In this document: one piece after another, positions 23,271 to 34,864 of the stretch
Layout: every line of letters begins with the position of its first letter
Position numbering within the stretch: position 1 is the stretch's first letter
NCBI RefSeq assembly: GCF_020379485.1
Contig: NC_063436.1
Location: forward strand, 26,658,423-26,722,422
Direction of reading: 5' to 3'
DNA length: 64,000 nucleotides
DNA from: Brassica napus
Taxonomy: Eukaryota > Streptophyta > Magnoliopsida > Brassicales > Brassicaceae
The notes under the pieces: model-generated
Seen by the model: the letters and a program-made list of their open reading frames with translations, nothing else
Told to the model about the DNA's origin: nothing
The model's database searches: none
Program-made: the position numbers and the translations under genes

Positions 23271-25320
23271 CACTACAAGAAAATATTTATATTGTGACAA
23301 ATGTTTTAGTCACAATAAACATAGTTCCGTAACAATATAACTATTGTGACAGAATTGTTACCATTTATGAATAGTCGCAATAATGTCGTCACAAATTTAT
23401 GCGGTAACAAAAGACGTCTTAGTTTGTAACAAATAATTCTAGTAACTAGTTTGTCAGTAAAAGTGACAAAAATAAAAGTAATAAAACCGTCACAATTATT
23501 GACTAAAATCTGGTCTTAAAAACGTTGGCTTTGGTGACGACTAAAATGTCTCCATTTTGTAATTAATTGCAACAGAACTTAGTTACTAATTTTCCTAAAT
23601 AGTGACTACAGCATTGTCATCAGTTCGTTACATTTACATACTAAAAAAAGTCTTGAATCCGTCATTCAGATTATCAGTATTATTACAATTTCTCAATTCG
23701 GTCATTTTGGTTTCCCTATTACTAAAACTTTGTCACATTTAAATAGCTACTAATTTGAGGTATATGAACTATTAATATTTTGTATTAAATATGTTAGCTC
23801 CGTATTAGTATTATTTATACAATTTTCATTAGAACTACACAATTAGGAAATTATTATTAAAAGAAAAACATACACAAAAACTTACATAGATGTCAAGATT
23901 ATTATAATATACTACATTATACATAGAACAAGAGTCTGTTAAAAAATATCAGAAAGAATAAACTAAACGAAGAAGAAAATCCCAGAAGCAGAGGAAAGCA
24001 AATGAATAGATTCATCAAATCTTGTAGTGTTATTTCCGCACCGGCCTTATTAACAGAATCTCGATCTTATAAACTGGCCATCTTGGGAGGTTTGTGATCT
24101 TGTCGAGTGATCTTATATGGGTTGACTCTCGTTTCTCTTCTTGATAAAGTCCAAGAGAAAAAGGTCTTCCAAAATCGATAGGCTGGGAATTTGATCCTCT
24201 CTCATAAAGGCGCACACCCATGATTAGAAGATGTATCAACAAGTGCCAAAAAAAATTGAGATTCAATACAACAAGCAATTTAAAGAACTGATTCAAAATG
24301 TACACCTCCTACAGAAGATTAACCATACGTAATGCAAACTGAAATTAGTGATTGTGAAAATTTAGAAACCAAAAAAGAGACAGCTTCAATTTTGTACAAG
24401 ACCAGTTCTTAGGTTTTTAGGTAAACTTGTGATGAGGAAGAGAGTAAGTTGTTAACTTGTTTATTTATATATTGTATTCGACTAAATCTTTAGATACTAA
24501 TGAGTAATAACGTTTGGTGCCTATTATGGTAACAACCCGGATTTTAATGCTTATTTACCGGGATTTATCGCACCACTTTGATTCTCTAATTAATTTCTTA
24601 TACTCCTTTGTAAAATTAAATCTTTGGGTACTAATGAGTAATGACTGATAATCTTTGGATACCAATGACTGAAGAGTAATGACGGTTGGTGTTTATTTCG
24701 TCCGTCTTTCTTCAACTACCAAATTTTATACTCTCCTAAAATTGAAAACTGTTTCTCTAGTTAAAAATTCCGGTAAGAATTTTTTTCTGAGAAAGGGCTA
24801 AAAATTCCAGTAAGAATTATTATTTTTTAATTCCCATACAAACATAATCCTTATTTAACTTGGCATCACAGAATTTATATCTCTCCATTGCCATTTTATT
24901 TATTTCGTTTCCATAACATAGGTTTGCTAACACTTCCATTTAATTTTATATAACTATATTACATAAACGACAATGAATATTACTAAAAGATCTATGTCAC
25001 GATTGTTATGAAATCTATTTTTGTCATAGTTATGTTACTAATTGTGACGAAAATTAACCACGGCTTAGATCGTCACAAAATTATGACTAAACAGTTACTA
25101 TTTTATGACTACAACTTCTTAGTCACATTAATGTCTCTAGAATGTCACAGTTTGTGACGAAAATTAACTACGGCTTAGATTGTCACAATATTGTCACTAA
25201 ACAGTTACTATCATATGACTGAAAAATTTAGTCACATTAATGTCTCTAGAATGTCACAGATTTGTGACAAAAAAAAATTGTCTCAAAATTCTGTCACAAT
25301 AGCCCTCTTTTTTTGTAGTG
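23271..25320. mobile_element. Non-autonomous CACTA (En/Spm) element, 2,050 bp
   Basis: It starts CACTACAAGAAAAT and ends TTTTTTTGTAGTG, with a direct ATC target duplication on each side (23268-23270, 25321-25323). Both ends carry many copies of TTGTGAC or its inverse GTCACAA over about 300 bp, the expected subterminal transposase-binding arrays. No transposase coding sequence is present; the centre (about 23800-24700) is AT-rich with one short open frame of no recognisable family. Confidence 0.9.
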
Positions 25321-25345
25321 ATCACTTCGGAGTTGGGGGTCTTAT
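25321..25345. other. 25-bp spacer between two CACTA elements
   Basis: Only 25 bp separate the end of one CACTA element from the start of the next. It contains the ATC duplication of the first at its left end and the TAT duplication of the second at its right end. Confidence 0.85.
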
Positions 25346-25369
25346 CACTACAAGAAAACAGCGGTATTC

Positions 25370-25690
25370 TAACGGACGTTCCGACGGAAAATGAATTCCT
25401 CAGAATATACCGAGGAGTTTCCGAGGAAATTCCGAGGAAACACAAAATTTGGTTTCCTCGGAATTTCCTCGGAATATACCGACAGAATTCCGAGGAAAAT
25501 TCATTCCGTCGGAATATTTCGACGGAATACCGAGGAAAATTGTATTCCTCGGAAAAAACCGATGAATTCCGAGGAAATATTATAGACGTTAGAGAGCCGT
25601 TGGAGAGCCGTTGGGGGATTTTAAAAATTCCGAGGAAATTCCGACGAACTAGCCGTTTGCATCGGAATTCCGTCAGAATTTCCTCGGTCT
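25370..25690. repeat. 5' subterminal CACTA repeats
   Basis: About 20 copies, both orientations, of a motif with core TTCCGAGGAA or GACGGAAT. In CACTA elements such arrays bind the TNPA protein, which brings the ends together and affects the promoter. Here the array directly abuts the transposase promoter. Confidence 0.85.
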
Positions 25691-25707
25691 GTCGGCAGGA
25701 TTTCAAC

Positions 25708-25715
25708 TATAAATA
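25708..25715 (+). promoter_or_regulatory. TATA box of the CACTA transposase gene
   Basis: TATAAATA lies 86 bp before the ATG at 25801, with a pyrimidine-rich leader between. Position and match are typical of a plant core promoter. Confidence 0.7.
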
Positions 25716-25800
25716 CAAGCACCCCTCTTCCTCTTTATTCACTTCATATCTTCATCCTCCCTCTCACTCTCTTTACACACGAATTTGATTCATAAAAAAC

Positions 25801-28800
25801 ATGTCTTCTTTAAATTATTTTCGTTCTTGGATCGATCGACCTCATTTGGATCCGAACACGAGATTGCTTACGGAAGAATACCAACAAGGTATAACCGAAT
25901 TCATGGGGTTAGTTCACCGACAACCGGAAGCAAAAACAGGTATGTTAAGATGTCCTTGCTCTAATTGTAAAAATAAAAAAGTTATTAAACAGTGGGATGT
26001 TTGGACTCATCTATATTTGAGTGGGTTTACACGAAGTTACAAAATTTGGTATCATCATGGGGAAACTGATTATGAACATGGTAGTACTAGCGAACCTCAG
26101 CCAGCGGTTAGATTAGAAGATCCAATTAGAACGGATGTAGATTACGGTGTAGGTACTGAGCAGATGGTAAATGATCATTTTAGAGGGGAAGATTTACCCA
26201 ATGCCGAAGCTAGGAGATTTTATGATATGTTGGATGCTGGAAAGCAACCATTGTACGAAGGTTGCAGAGATGGTCATTCAGCTTTATCATCTGCTACAAG
26301 ATTGATGGGCATTAAGACGGATTATAATTTGGCTGAAGACTGTGTGGATGCGATTGCTGATTATGTAAAAGGTATTCTACCCGAAGATAATGTAGCTCCT
26401 GGCTCATACTACGAGGTTCAGAAACTCGTAGCTGGTCTTGGTTTATCGTATCAGGTAATAGATGTATGCAGAGACAACTGCATGATTTATTGGAGGGCGG
26501 ATGAACAGCGGGTTTCATGCAAATTTTGTGGGAAGCCTCGTTATAAAGATACGAGTGGAAGAGTTCCAGTACCATATAAAAGGATGTGGTATTTGCCTTT
26601 GACGGAAAGGTTGCAGAGGCTGTATCTGTCTGAACGCACAGCGCAACCAATGAGATGGCATGCGGAGCACTCAACAGATGGTGAGATCAGACATCCTTCA
26701 GATGCAAAAGCGTGGAAGCATTTCCAATCAAAGTATCCCGACTTTGCGTATGAGAGAAGAAATGTCTACCTTGGATTATGTACTGATGGTTTCAGCCCGT
26801 TTGGCAAGAGTGGAAGACAGTATTCTCTATGGCCAGTCATTCTTACACCATACAACCTACCCCCAAACTTGTGCTTGCGACGAGAGTTTTTGTTTCTCTC
26901 GATTCTCGTTCCCGGACCAGAGCATCCTAAGAGATCACTTGATGTGTTTCTTCAGCCACTAATATATGAGTTGCAACAACTATGGGCTCAAGGTGCTGAA
27001 ACATACGATGTTTCGTATAAAGAAAACTTTCAAATGCGGGCAGTACTAATGTGGACAATAAGTGATTTTCCAGCATATGGTATGTTATCTGGATGGACAA
27101 CGCATGGAAGGCTATCATGTCCATATTGTCAAGATAACACTGATGCTTTCCAACTAAAACACGGAAGGAAAACGTGTTGGTTTGACTGTCACAGGAGATT
27201 TCTACCACCAGATCATCCATATCGTAGAAGTAGGAATTTGTTTACGAAGAACAAGAGGGTGTTTGACAGTCCACCTCCGGAAATTCGTGGGAAAGATTTG
27301 AAGACACAACTTAGAGATTTTGGTGCAGAAAGGACGCCAGACGTCGGTGGACATGAGCATTTTCCGGTAGATGGTGTTGGAAACCTACATAACTGGCACA
27401 AAAAAAGTATTTTTTGGGATCTACCATACTGGGAGGATCATCTACTAAGGCATAATTTAGATGTCATGCATATTGAGAAGAACTTTTTTGACAATCTCAT
27501 GAACACGATCCTTAATGTTCAAGGTAAAAAAAAGGATAATTTGAAGTCAAGACTGGATTTAGTCGATATATGTGCTCGTTCAGAACTTCATGTTGATGAG
27601 AGTGGTAGGGCTCCTTTTCCCATATACCGACTTGATGCAGCGGGAAAGGATGCGTTCTTTGATTGGATTTCAAACGATGTGGAATTTCAAGACGGTTACG
27701 CATCTAATTTGCGTAACTGTATCGACAGAAAAGAAGGAAAGTTTACTGGCTTGAAAAGCCATGATTGCCATGTAATGATGCAGCGCCTCCTTCCGTTTGC
27801 CTTCAAGGAACTATTATCACGAAATGTTCATGAAGCAATTGCAGGGATAAGTGGTTTCTTCCGCGATTTATGCACAAGATCAGTGACTCTTGAAGGTATT
27901 GAAAATTTGAAGACTAACATAGCTGTGATTCAGTGCAACCTTGAGAAGATATTTCCTCCCTCATTTTTTGATGTTATGGAGCATCTTGTTATTCACCTGG
28001 TAAGAGAATTGGAACTTGGTGGTCCTGTGCAGTATAGATGGATGTATCTGTATGAGCGGTATATGTTCCATTTGAAGAAGATGGTGAAAAATTTAAGTAG
28101 GGTGGAAGGGTCTATAGTCGCACAGATGATCAATGAAGAAACTTCAAACTTTGCCGAGTACTACTTTCCAGCAGAAGTTCAGACCAAAAACAGAAGACCT
28201 GCTCGGCATGATGATAGAGGCGAACGGGCAACATATCATTGGAAGGTTCCAGACATTTTCACAGACGTTGGACGCCTTAGCGGAAAACCAAAGGACCGTC
28301 GACTTACTGATCAGGAGCGCAGTCATTTGCAAACATATTTACTCACCAACTGCGAAGATGTTCTTCAATATGAAAGGATTTTCATGGCAGAAAAGCGGTT
28401 CGAATATAGATACGCCACAGAGGACGAACTAGAAGAAATGAAGCAGAGAGAATTTGGTGGATGGATGTTTACTTATGTGAGTGATGGTTTGGCCAGAGGT
28501 AAAATATTTGACGATTGGATACGCGAGATGGTCGTTGGACCAAACTTTGTTGTGAAGTCATATCCGAGATTTTGTACTCGATGATATGCATTCACAACTC
28601 AGAAGAGGAGACGTTCGAGTACGACTTATGATGCTGGTGTTTGTTCTGCATCAGGAGATGATGTATACTACGGACACATAAATGAGATTTTGGAAATCAA
28701 GTATTTGGGCATGGTTGGATTACGCTGTACTGTTTTCTATTGTGATTGGCACGACAACACTCCAGATCGAGGTGTGAGAACAGATGCATTTGGTGTTACA

Positions 28801-29163
28801 TCAGTAAATTCAAGACGGAAGCTGCAATATTATGATCCTTTCATTCTTGCTTCTCAGGCCGATCAGGTTTGTTATATCAAGTACCCCCGGGTAAGGAACA
28901 GAGATGATCCATGGGTTACTGTTACAAGACTCAACCCGAGAGGCCGAGTTCAGGGAAGTTCTGAGCTGGAAGACCCACTACAACCAAGCACATCCGGCAA
29001 CTTAAGTGCAGCAGAAGATTTAGGTGGAGTTGGCCTTGTAGTCGATTTAACCGACTTCGGAGAGGAAGCCGCCGTTCACGTAGAGGATGAACCAGTGATT
29101 GGAGAGTTTCACCAAGATCCAGATTCAGATTCATCTGGTGATGACGACTCGGAAACAGACTAG
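25801..29163 (+). pseudogene. CACTA TNPD-type transposase, one in-frame TGA
   Basis: A single long frame of 1,120 codons, from MSSLNYFRSWIDRPHLD to DDDSETD, is interrupted only by TGA at 28582-28584 (between RFCTR and YAFTTQ). Restored glycine (GGA) would differ by one base. Domains in order: transposase-associated zinc-binding domain (about 5-95, CPCSNCKNKK); transposase family tnp2 (about 220-460, with YLGLCTDGFSPFGKS); a DUF4218-like region (about 650-770, RLLPFAFKELLSRNV); and, after the stop, a DUF4216-like region (LRCTVFYCDWHDN). The enzyme cuts and joins CACTA ends. The upstream part alone (927 residues) keeps the tnp2 core, so partial activity cannot be excluded. No intron is needed. 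Confidence 0.92.
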
Positions 29164-29189
29164 CGTCGACATTTTTTTTTTTTTTTAAA

Positions 29190-29370
29190 TATAAATACCG
29201 AGGAAATTCCGAGGACAGATAGGTTTTCCTCGGAATTTCCTCGGAATATATCTTCTCGATTTAGGGATTTGATTATAGATTCCTTTTCCTCGGAATTTTC
29301 CGAGAAAATTCCGACGAAGATAAGGATTTCCTCGGAATTCCCTCGGAAAATTCCGAGGAAATTCCGAGGA
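29190..29370. repeat. Internal CACTA repeat cluster
   Basis: A further cluster of TTCCGAGGAA/TTCCTCGGAA motifs lies between the two transposase genes, with more at 29720-29860 just upstream of the TNPA-type gene. It could act as a second TNPA-binding and regulatory region. Confidence 0.75.
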
Positions 29371-29938
29371 ACTTGGGGTTTTAAACCGAAAACAACGTTT
29401 TACGGATTGAATAACACGTATATAACCTTTATTAAGTGTCTTAACCAGATTATGATGTTTGGAACTAGGAACTTTGGTGTTTTATCCAATAACAAACACT
29501 TTTACGATTGCATGAACGAAAACCACACAACATAAGGGAAACACTTATACACTTTAATAAACGGTAAAGGGAATACTTACAATTATTTTTGAAATTGTGT
29601 TATTTCATGGTTTATGATCATCTATACAAAGAATCCTCAATGGTATGCATTATAATTGTATAAGAAATGAAATACGGCGAAAATAATCGATGTTTTAAAA
29701 CCCCAAACCCTGGTTCCTCATAATTTCCTCGGTAATTACCGAGGGTATTCCGAGGAATCCTGGTTCCTCGGAATAATTTCATTTAACCGGGTAAACCAAG
29801 CCGCCAAATATTTCGCGAAAATTGAATCAAAGAATTCCGAGGAAAATTGAATCAAAGAATCCCTCTCGCGATTTCCGGCGACTCCACCATTCTCTCTCGC
29901 GAATTACGGCGAATCTCCCCTAATCCTCCCCCATAATC

Positions 29939-32371
29939 ATGTAAGAACCCTATCCCACTCTCTTAGGGTAGATTTGTATGGTTTTTAAGTAGATTTGATG
30001 ATTTTGGAATGAGATTTATAGATTTTTGTTAGGTTGATTATGTATTTCACTTGATTTGGATTTTTTTTTTGGTTTTTATTGATTTTGTGTGTATAAAAAT
30101 CGAATTTGTAATTATATATATATATATTCAAAACGTTTTTTGTATATAAAATCTATTTTTGCATTTTAAAATCATTTATATATTTATTAATGATTTTTAA
30201 AATCTATAAAACTTTTTTGTGATTAAAAATCATATATATAATATTTAAAATCAATTTTTTGTGGTAATAAAACGTTTTATGTATTTTATATATAAAATAT
30301 AAATTTCTATATTTATTAAACATTTTTAATATTATTAAAACTATTTTTTGTAATTATTAAACATTTTTAATATTTTTAAAACTTTTTTTTGTAATTATTA
30401 AACTGTTTTTGGGGTTTATTAAAACTATTTTTTTAATTTTTAAACTATTTTTTATTTATTAAAACTTTTTTTTGTTAATTATTAAACTATTTATATTTTT
30501 GTGATTAAAAACTATTTTTAATTAAAACTATTTTTTTTTAATTTATAGGTCTAATGATGATCAGATCCGGCCTCGCCAGCGTCGTAGCCGGGGTGGTATG
30601 GGGAGCCAGTCTCGGGGTTCGTCCAGCCATGTTCAGGATTCCGTTTCGCCCCACAGCTCTTACCATACATCTCCCTCTCCATTACCCGCTCCTACTGCTC
30701 CCGCTCCCGCTGCTACACCCGCTCCTGCTCCTACGGGTCCTCCGGGAGTGATGAGTGTTGCGGAGTTGGTTCGACAGCCCGGTCGTGACCATCTTCCCTA
30801 TCTCACTGAGTATCCACATGGACATGGTCAAACATGGTAATTAAACTTTTATTTTTTTTCCTTAAAATTTAATTGATTATTAATAATTTGTTCTTTTTAT
30901 TAGGTTCAACCGATCCGGGAACGGGATCAGCGCATGGATCAACCGTATGATGTACTCTGCCCTCGACAAGGGACATCCGACTTTTACTCACTTCCCTCTC
31001 GAGAAGCAGCATCTGTGGTTTCGTCAGTTTGCGGTAAGTATTCAAATTTTTTACTTATATTTTTTATTTATTAAAACTATTTTTTTGTGATTATTAAACT
31101 ATTTTCTATATTTATTAAACATTTTAAATATTTTTAAAACTATTTTTTTAATTATTAAACTATTTTTTATTTATTAAAACTTTTTTTTTGTAATTATTAA
31201 ACTTTTTTCTATATTTATTAAACTATTTTTTATTTATTAAAACTTTTTTTGTAATTATTAAACTATTTATATTTTTGTGCTTAAAAACTATTTTTAAACT
31301 ATTTCAGCAAGAATTCAACTAGAATTCCGATGATACGCTCTCTATCTATAACCATTTTGTCCATAAAGTTATGGACAACTATGGGAAGCAAATGTACGAG
31401 TGGAAGAAGAAGTGGGAAGTAAACAAGGTAGTTTTTAATTTATTAACAATTTTTAATTTATTAAACTATTTTTTAAATTATTAAACTTTTTTTAAAAAAA
31501 ATTAAAAGGTCCCAAAGTCGATGAACGACACGGTCTGGAAGGAGTTGTGTGAGCATTGGGATAAGGAAGAGACGAAAGAAACTTCTTCCACCAACTCCAA
31601 CAACCGCAGGAGCGACTGTAAAGGGAAGGGCATCTACAAGCATAACTTGGGTGCCCAATCTATTGCCACTCTCGCGGATCGCATGGTAAGTTCAACCGCT
31701 TTTTCTTCAATTATTTAAGTTTCAGAATTTTATATTTTATGTATTTTTTCAAATTTCTAATGTCTGTTTAATTTATTTTTTTTTCAAGGCGGAAGAAAAT
31801 GAGGGCGACCCGGTTGATGATCTCGCCCTAATGAAAAGGGCGTATACCAACAAGAAGACCGGTCAGATTGATGATGGTCTTGTGAGGGACGTGGTCGACC
31901 TGGTCCAAACTCAGGTGTACGACGAAGTGTCTCAGCTTCAAACCGATGATGACGATTCGACGGCTTCGACCAACTTGTCCCGGGTTCGAATCAACGAAAT
32001 CGTTGAATCGGTAAGTTTTTTTTTTTAAAGTTCAATTTATTTATTTCTTGATTTTTATTTTATCATCAATTTATATTATCTAAATTTGGTTATTTATATT
32101 TCAGTCGGTTCCAAAGAAGAAGGGACGTTTGGTCGGTTTGGGTCGTCGCTCCCGGTCGGCTGCTCCTTCTTCTGCACCACCGCCATATGTTGATCCAGAA
32201 GTTCTTACGGCTCAGCTGAAGAACAAGGATGATCGGATATCTGCGTTGGAGACCCAGATGGCAGCTCAACAGGCGGGCTATGAGACCCAGAAGAGGCTGA
32301 ACGAGCAGATGATGGAGATGATGAAGAGGATGTACCCGAACGAGGTGTTCCCGAACATTCAAGACCCGTAG
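29939..32371 (+). pseudogene. CACTA TNPA-type protein, 7 exons, one in-frame TAG
   Basis: Exons: 29939-29940 (plus leader), 30549-30836, 30904-31033, 31308-31427, 31509-31685, 31789-32010, 32105-32371, all GT-AG and frame-consistent. The start codon is split: AT at 29939-29940 and G at 30549. The protein begins MSNDDQIRPRQRRSRGG, has a Pro/Ala-rich stretch, then the plant transposase (Ptta/En/Spm, PF03004-like) core with HLWFRQFA, VMDNYGKQMYEWKKKWE and ALMKRAYTNKKTG, then a coiled coil. This group binds subterminal repeats. TAG at 31320-31322 sits in QEFN-stop-NSDDT where Trp (TGG) is expected. Starting at the Met at 30598 would be the alternative to the split ATG. Otherwise intact. Confidence 0.85.
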
Positions 32372-32539
32372 TTTTTTTTTTTTTTACCAAAAACTCGGAA
32401 TGTTTTATTTAACTTTGAATATTATCTACTATGTTTTATTTTATGTTTTATTCAATTTTAATTTTAAATTTTTGAATTTAAATTTAAAAAATTTTAATTT
32501 TTTTTTAAAAAATAATTTTTTTTAAAAAATAAATTTTTT

Positions 32540-32990
32540 CGAAATTCCGAGGGAATGGAGTTCCTCGGAAAATTCCGAGGAACTTTCTTCCCTCGGAAAA
32601 TTCCGAGGAACTTAACGTTCGTCGGAATTTTCCGAGGGGGTGTAGTCCCTCGGAATTTTCCGACGGATCGGCGTTCCTCGGAATTTTCCTATAAACATTC
32701 CGAGGAATATTTCGTCGAAACTTCCGAGGAATATTTCGTCGAAACTTCCGATGATTGGACCATCAGAATTCCCTCAGTATATTCCGAGGAACCTTCCGAC
32801 GAACTTTGTGTCCTCGGAATTTCCTCGGAATTTTGTTTCCTCGGAATTCCGTCGGAAATTTCCGACGGAATTCCGAGGAAGTATGAATTTCCGAGGAGAT
32901 ATTTCCGAGGACTTTTTTCGTCGGTATGTCCTCGGAATAGCGTTATTCCGACGACATACCGACGATTTTTTCCCTCAGTATCCCGATGTT
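32540..32990. repeat. 3' subterminal CACTA repeats
   Basis: More than 20 copies of TTCCGAGGAA/TTCCTCGGAA-type motifs in both orientations, mirroring the 5' array. Two copies of GAGGAATATTTCGTCGAAAC stand in tandem near 32702-32747. Confidence 0.85.
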
Positions 32991-33004
32991 TTCTTGTAGT
33001 GTAT

Positions 33005-33367
33005 GGCTGTGAGAAAGAAATCATTCTTAGGTAAAGGTGGCCCATATGTTTTAATTTCTTCTGATGAAGCTCCCAGATGATGCATGGTGCACATAGGCAT
33101 TGATGTGTTCACTGTTTCTGTATCAGTTCTCCTTCATGCTTCCCTAAACTGCTATTAGACCGAAAATGCTCCTATCTCCCTATATATATCTTCGTTATAA
33201 TCTTGATAGGTCGATCTTATATCTTCTTGATTTGTCTAGTAGTCGTATGTAATCAATAAAATAAATGAAGTGCTAAACTGTGTTATTGATCTCTTAACAT
33301 ATACATAAAATATAGAGAACATAGTAACTAACAAAGCAAAGAGTCAAAGACAGATATGTTATTTTAT
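33005..33367. other. 3' flank of GA20ox gene
   Basis: 366 bp separate the GA20ox stop codon from the CACTA element, so the element lies in or just beyond the oxidase 3' UTR. No other feature is seen. Confidence 0.6.
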
Positions 33368-34864
33368 TTATTTGATGGGCTTCTTGGTGAGCCAATCTGA
33401 GAAGGCCTGGAGAGTGTTCATGTCTGCTCTATAGTGTTTCTGGGTGAACTCAAGCAACATAGACCAAGTGAAGTCAGGGTATCTCCTAGGTGTGTTGCTG
33501 TCCAAAAGCTCTCTTGGTGGCTTCACTACTCTGTCTTTTTTCGGACACAAGAAGAACGCAAGTGATTTCCTCTCGCTCTGGCTGTTCACCACCGCCCGGT
33601 GCAAGCAGCTCTTATATATATTGTTTGATAGAGCCTACAAAACAAGTTTTAGTATATACCGAAACCTAGCCAATGGTAGTGTATCTAACCAAGAAGTGGG
33701 ATTTTTCTTTAGATGATTACCATGAAAGTATCACCGATATTGACAACAAAGGCCTTGGGGTTGGGACTAATGGAGCGCCATTGATTATCGACAAAGACTT
33801 GAAGACCATTAACATGGTCTTGGTGAAGAATGGTGAGAGAAGTTGGATCACAATGAGGTCCTGTTCCTAATGTAAGATTTGGTTTTTGACATGGAGGGTA
33901 GTAGTTCAGTCTCATAATCGAATCATTTTCTTCGAAAAACTCTCTAAAGTAGTCTCGGGATACGCCTAAACTTAGCCCCAGAAGCTCCATGATCTTCAGT
34001 GACAAGGAACTCATTTCCTCACAGTACTCTTGATACACCTTCCTGTAACCAACCACAAACCAAATAATAACGTAAGTCTTCTAGTGTTCAAAAAAAAAAA
34101 AAAAAAAAACGTAAGTCTTCTAATGTCACGGTACAGTGGTTATTACCGGTTCGGTACAGAATAAACCGGTTCTTGCCTCTTTTTCTTTTTAAAACTTTCT
34201 TTTAAAGGACGAAAAAGCAGAGGAGGAAAGGACAAAAAACATGTTAAAGGTTTGATGATTTTTATTTTCTCTATCTCATAGTTTATTGCTCTGTTTTAAC
34301 TTTTACCCTAGTGGCAAAAACTCATGTCCCAACGCATCGCAGAAGTAATCTTGAACAGTGTTTGGGCTGTTCTTGTCGTCGCAGAACCGGAAAGAAAGGG
34401 TTTCCTTCCATGGAAGCTTGGTGGAGAAGCGGCCGGTGAAACTGCTTGCGTAGCCACAACTCTCGCCGGGTTTTCTCTGAACCTTCTGTTTCTCGGAGGG
34501 AGGCATATCGTAGAAGCGGGCCATGCACTCATGAGCATCTGATATAAGCTCTTCGCTGATGCCGTGATTGACCACGAGGAAGAAGCCGTGCTTGCTACAT
34601 GCCTCGGAGATGAGCCTAGAAGCTTCTAAAGTGGCGGAGGGAGAAGAGGAAGCAGAGAGAAAGTTTTGGAGATCGATGAGGGGAACGTCAAGCTCGGGAG
34701 CTTCGGTGCAAGGTTTCTCATCGTCAGGCCAAATGAATTGGTTTGGGATAGTGGCTTGGAGGTTAAGCATTGAAGGGTTGAAGATTAGTGGTGGTCTGAA
34801 TATTACCAAGGTCTAGTTTTGGTGTGTGTTCTTCCTGTGGAGATTTTGTTATGCAGCTCACCAT
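33368..34864 (-). pseudogene. GA20OX1: Gibberellin 20-oxidase with N-terminal frameshift
   Basis: Minus-strand exons 34307-34864, 33721-34042 and 33368-33634, GT-AG borders. The family converts GA12/GA53 to GA9/GA20 in the cytosol, using 2-oxoglutarate and Fe(II), and limits gibberellin supply. Visible motifs: NQFIWPDDEKP, LPWKETLSF, NYYPPCQKP, the Fe ligands in GPHCDPTSLT and SCLHRAVVN, and Arg in NSQSERKS, which holds 2-oxoglutarate. From memory the C terminus matches Arabidopsis GA20ox1 rather than GA20ox2. The frame opens MVSCITKSPQEEHTPKLDLG, but one extra base near 34784-34790 shifts the frame before PLIFNPSML; the summed exon length (1,147) is not a multiple of three. Restart at the Met in PSMLNLQ would give a protein about 36 residues short, with the catalytic core complete. 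Intron 1 carries a poly(A) footprint. Confidence 0.88.
34071..34125 (+). mobile_element. Ultra-short poly(A) footprint in GA20ox intron 1
   Basis: CGTAAGTCTTCTAGTG (34071-34086) and CGTAAGTCTTCTAATG (34110-34125), 15 of 16 identical, flank TTC plus twenty A. On the gene's own strand this puts a T20 tract about 50 bases before the 3' splice site of exon 2. Confidence 0.6.

Larger units (their letters stand above)
25346..33001 (+). mobile_element. CACTA (En/Spm) transposon, full structure, 7,656 bp
   Basis: Perfect 15-bp terminal inverted repeats (CACTACAAGAAAACA and its inverse at 32987-33001) are flanked by a TAT target duplication (25343-25345, 33002-33004). Dense arrays of TTCCGAGGAA/TTCCTCGGAA motifs occupy both ends and part of the middle. 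Two genes lie on the plus strand: a TNPD-type transposase (25801-29163) and a spliced TNPA-type gene (29939-32371). Each has one in-frame stop. With perfect ends it may still be mobilised by an active relative. Confidence 0.95.

Noticed and set aside
30100..31500. Repeated TTTATTAAAACTATTTTTT phrases in TNPA-type introns as a satellite
   Set aside because: They are AT-rich intronic low-complexity sequence shared by introns of one gene.
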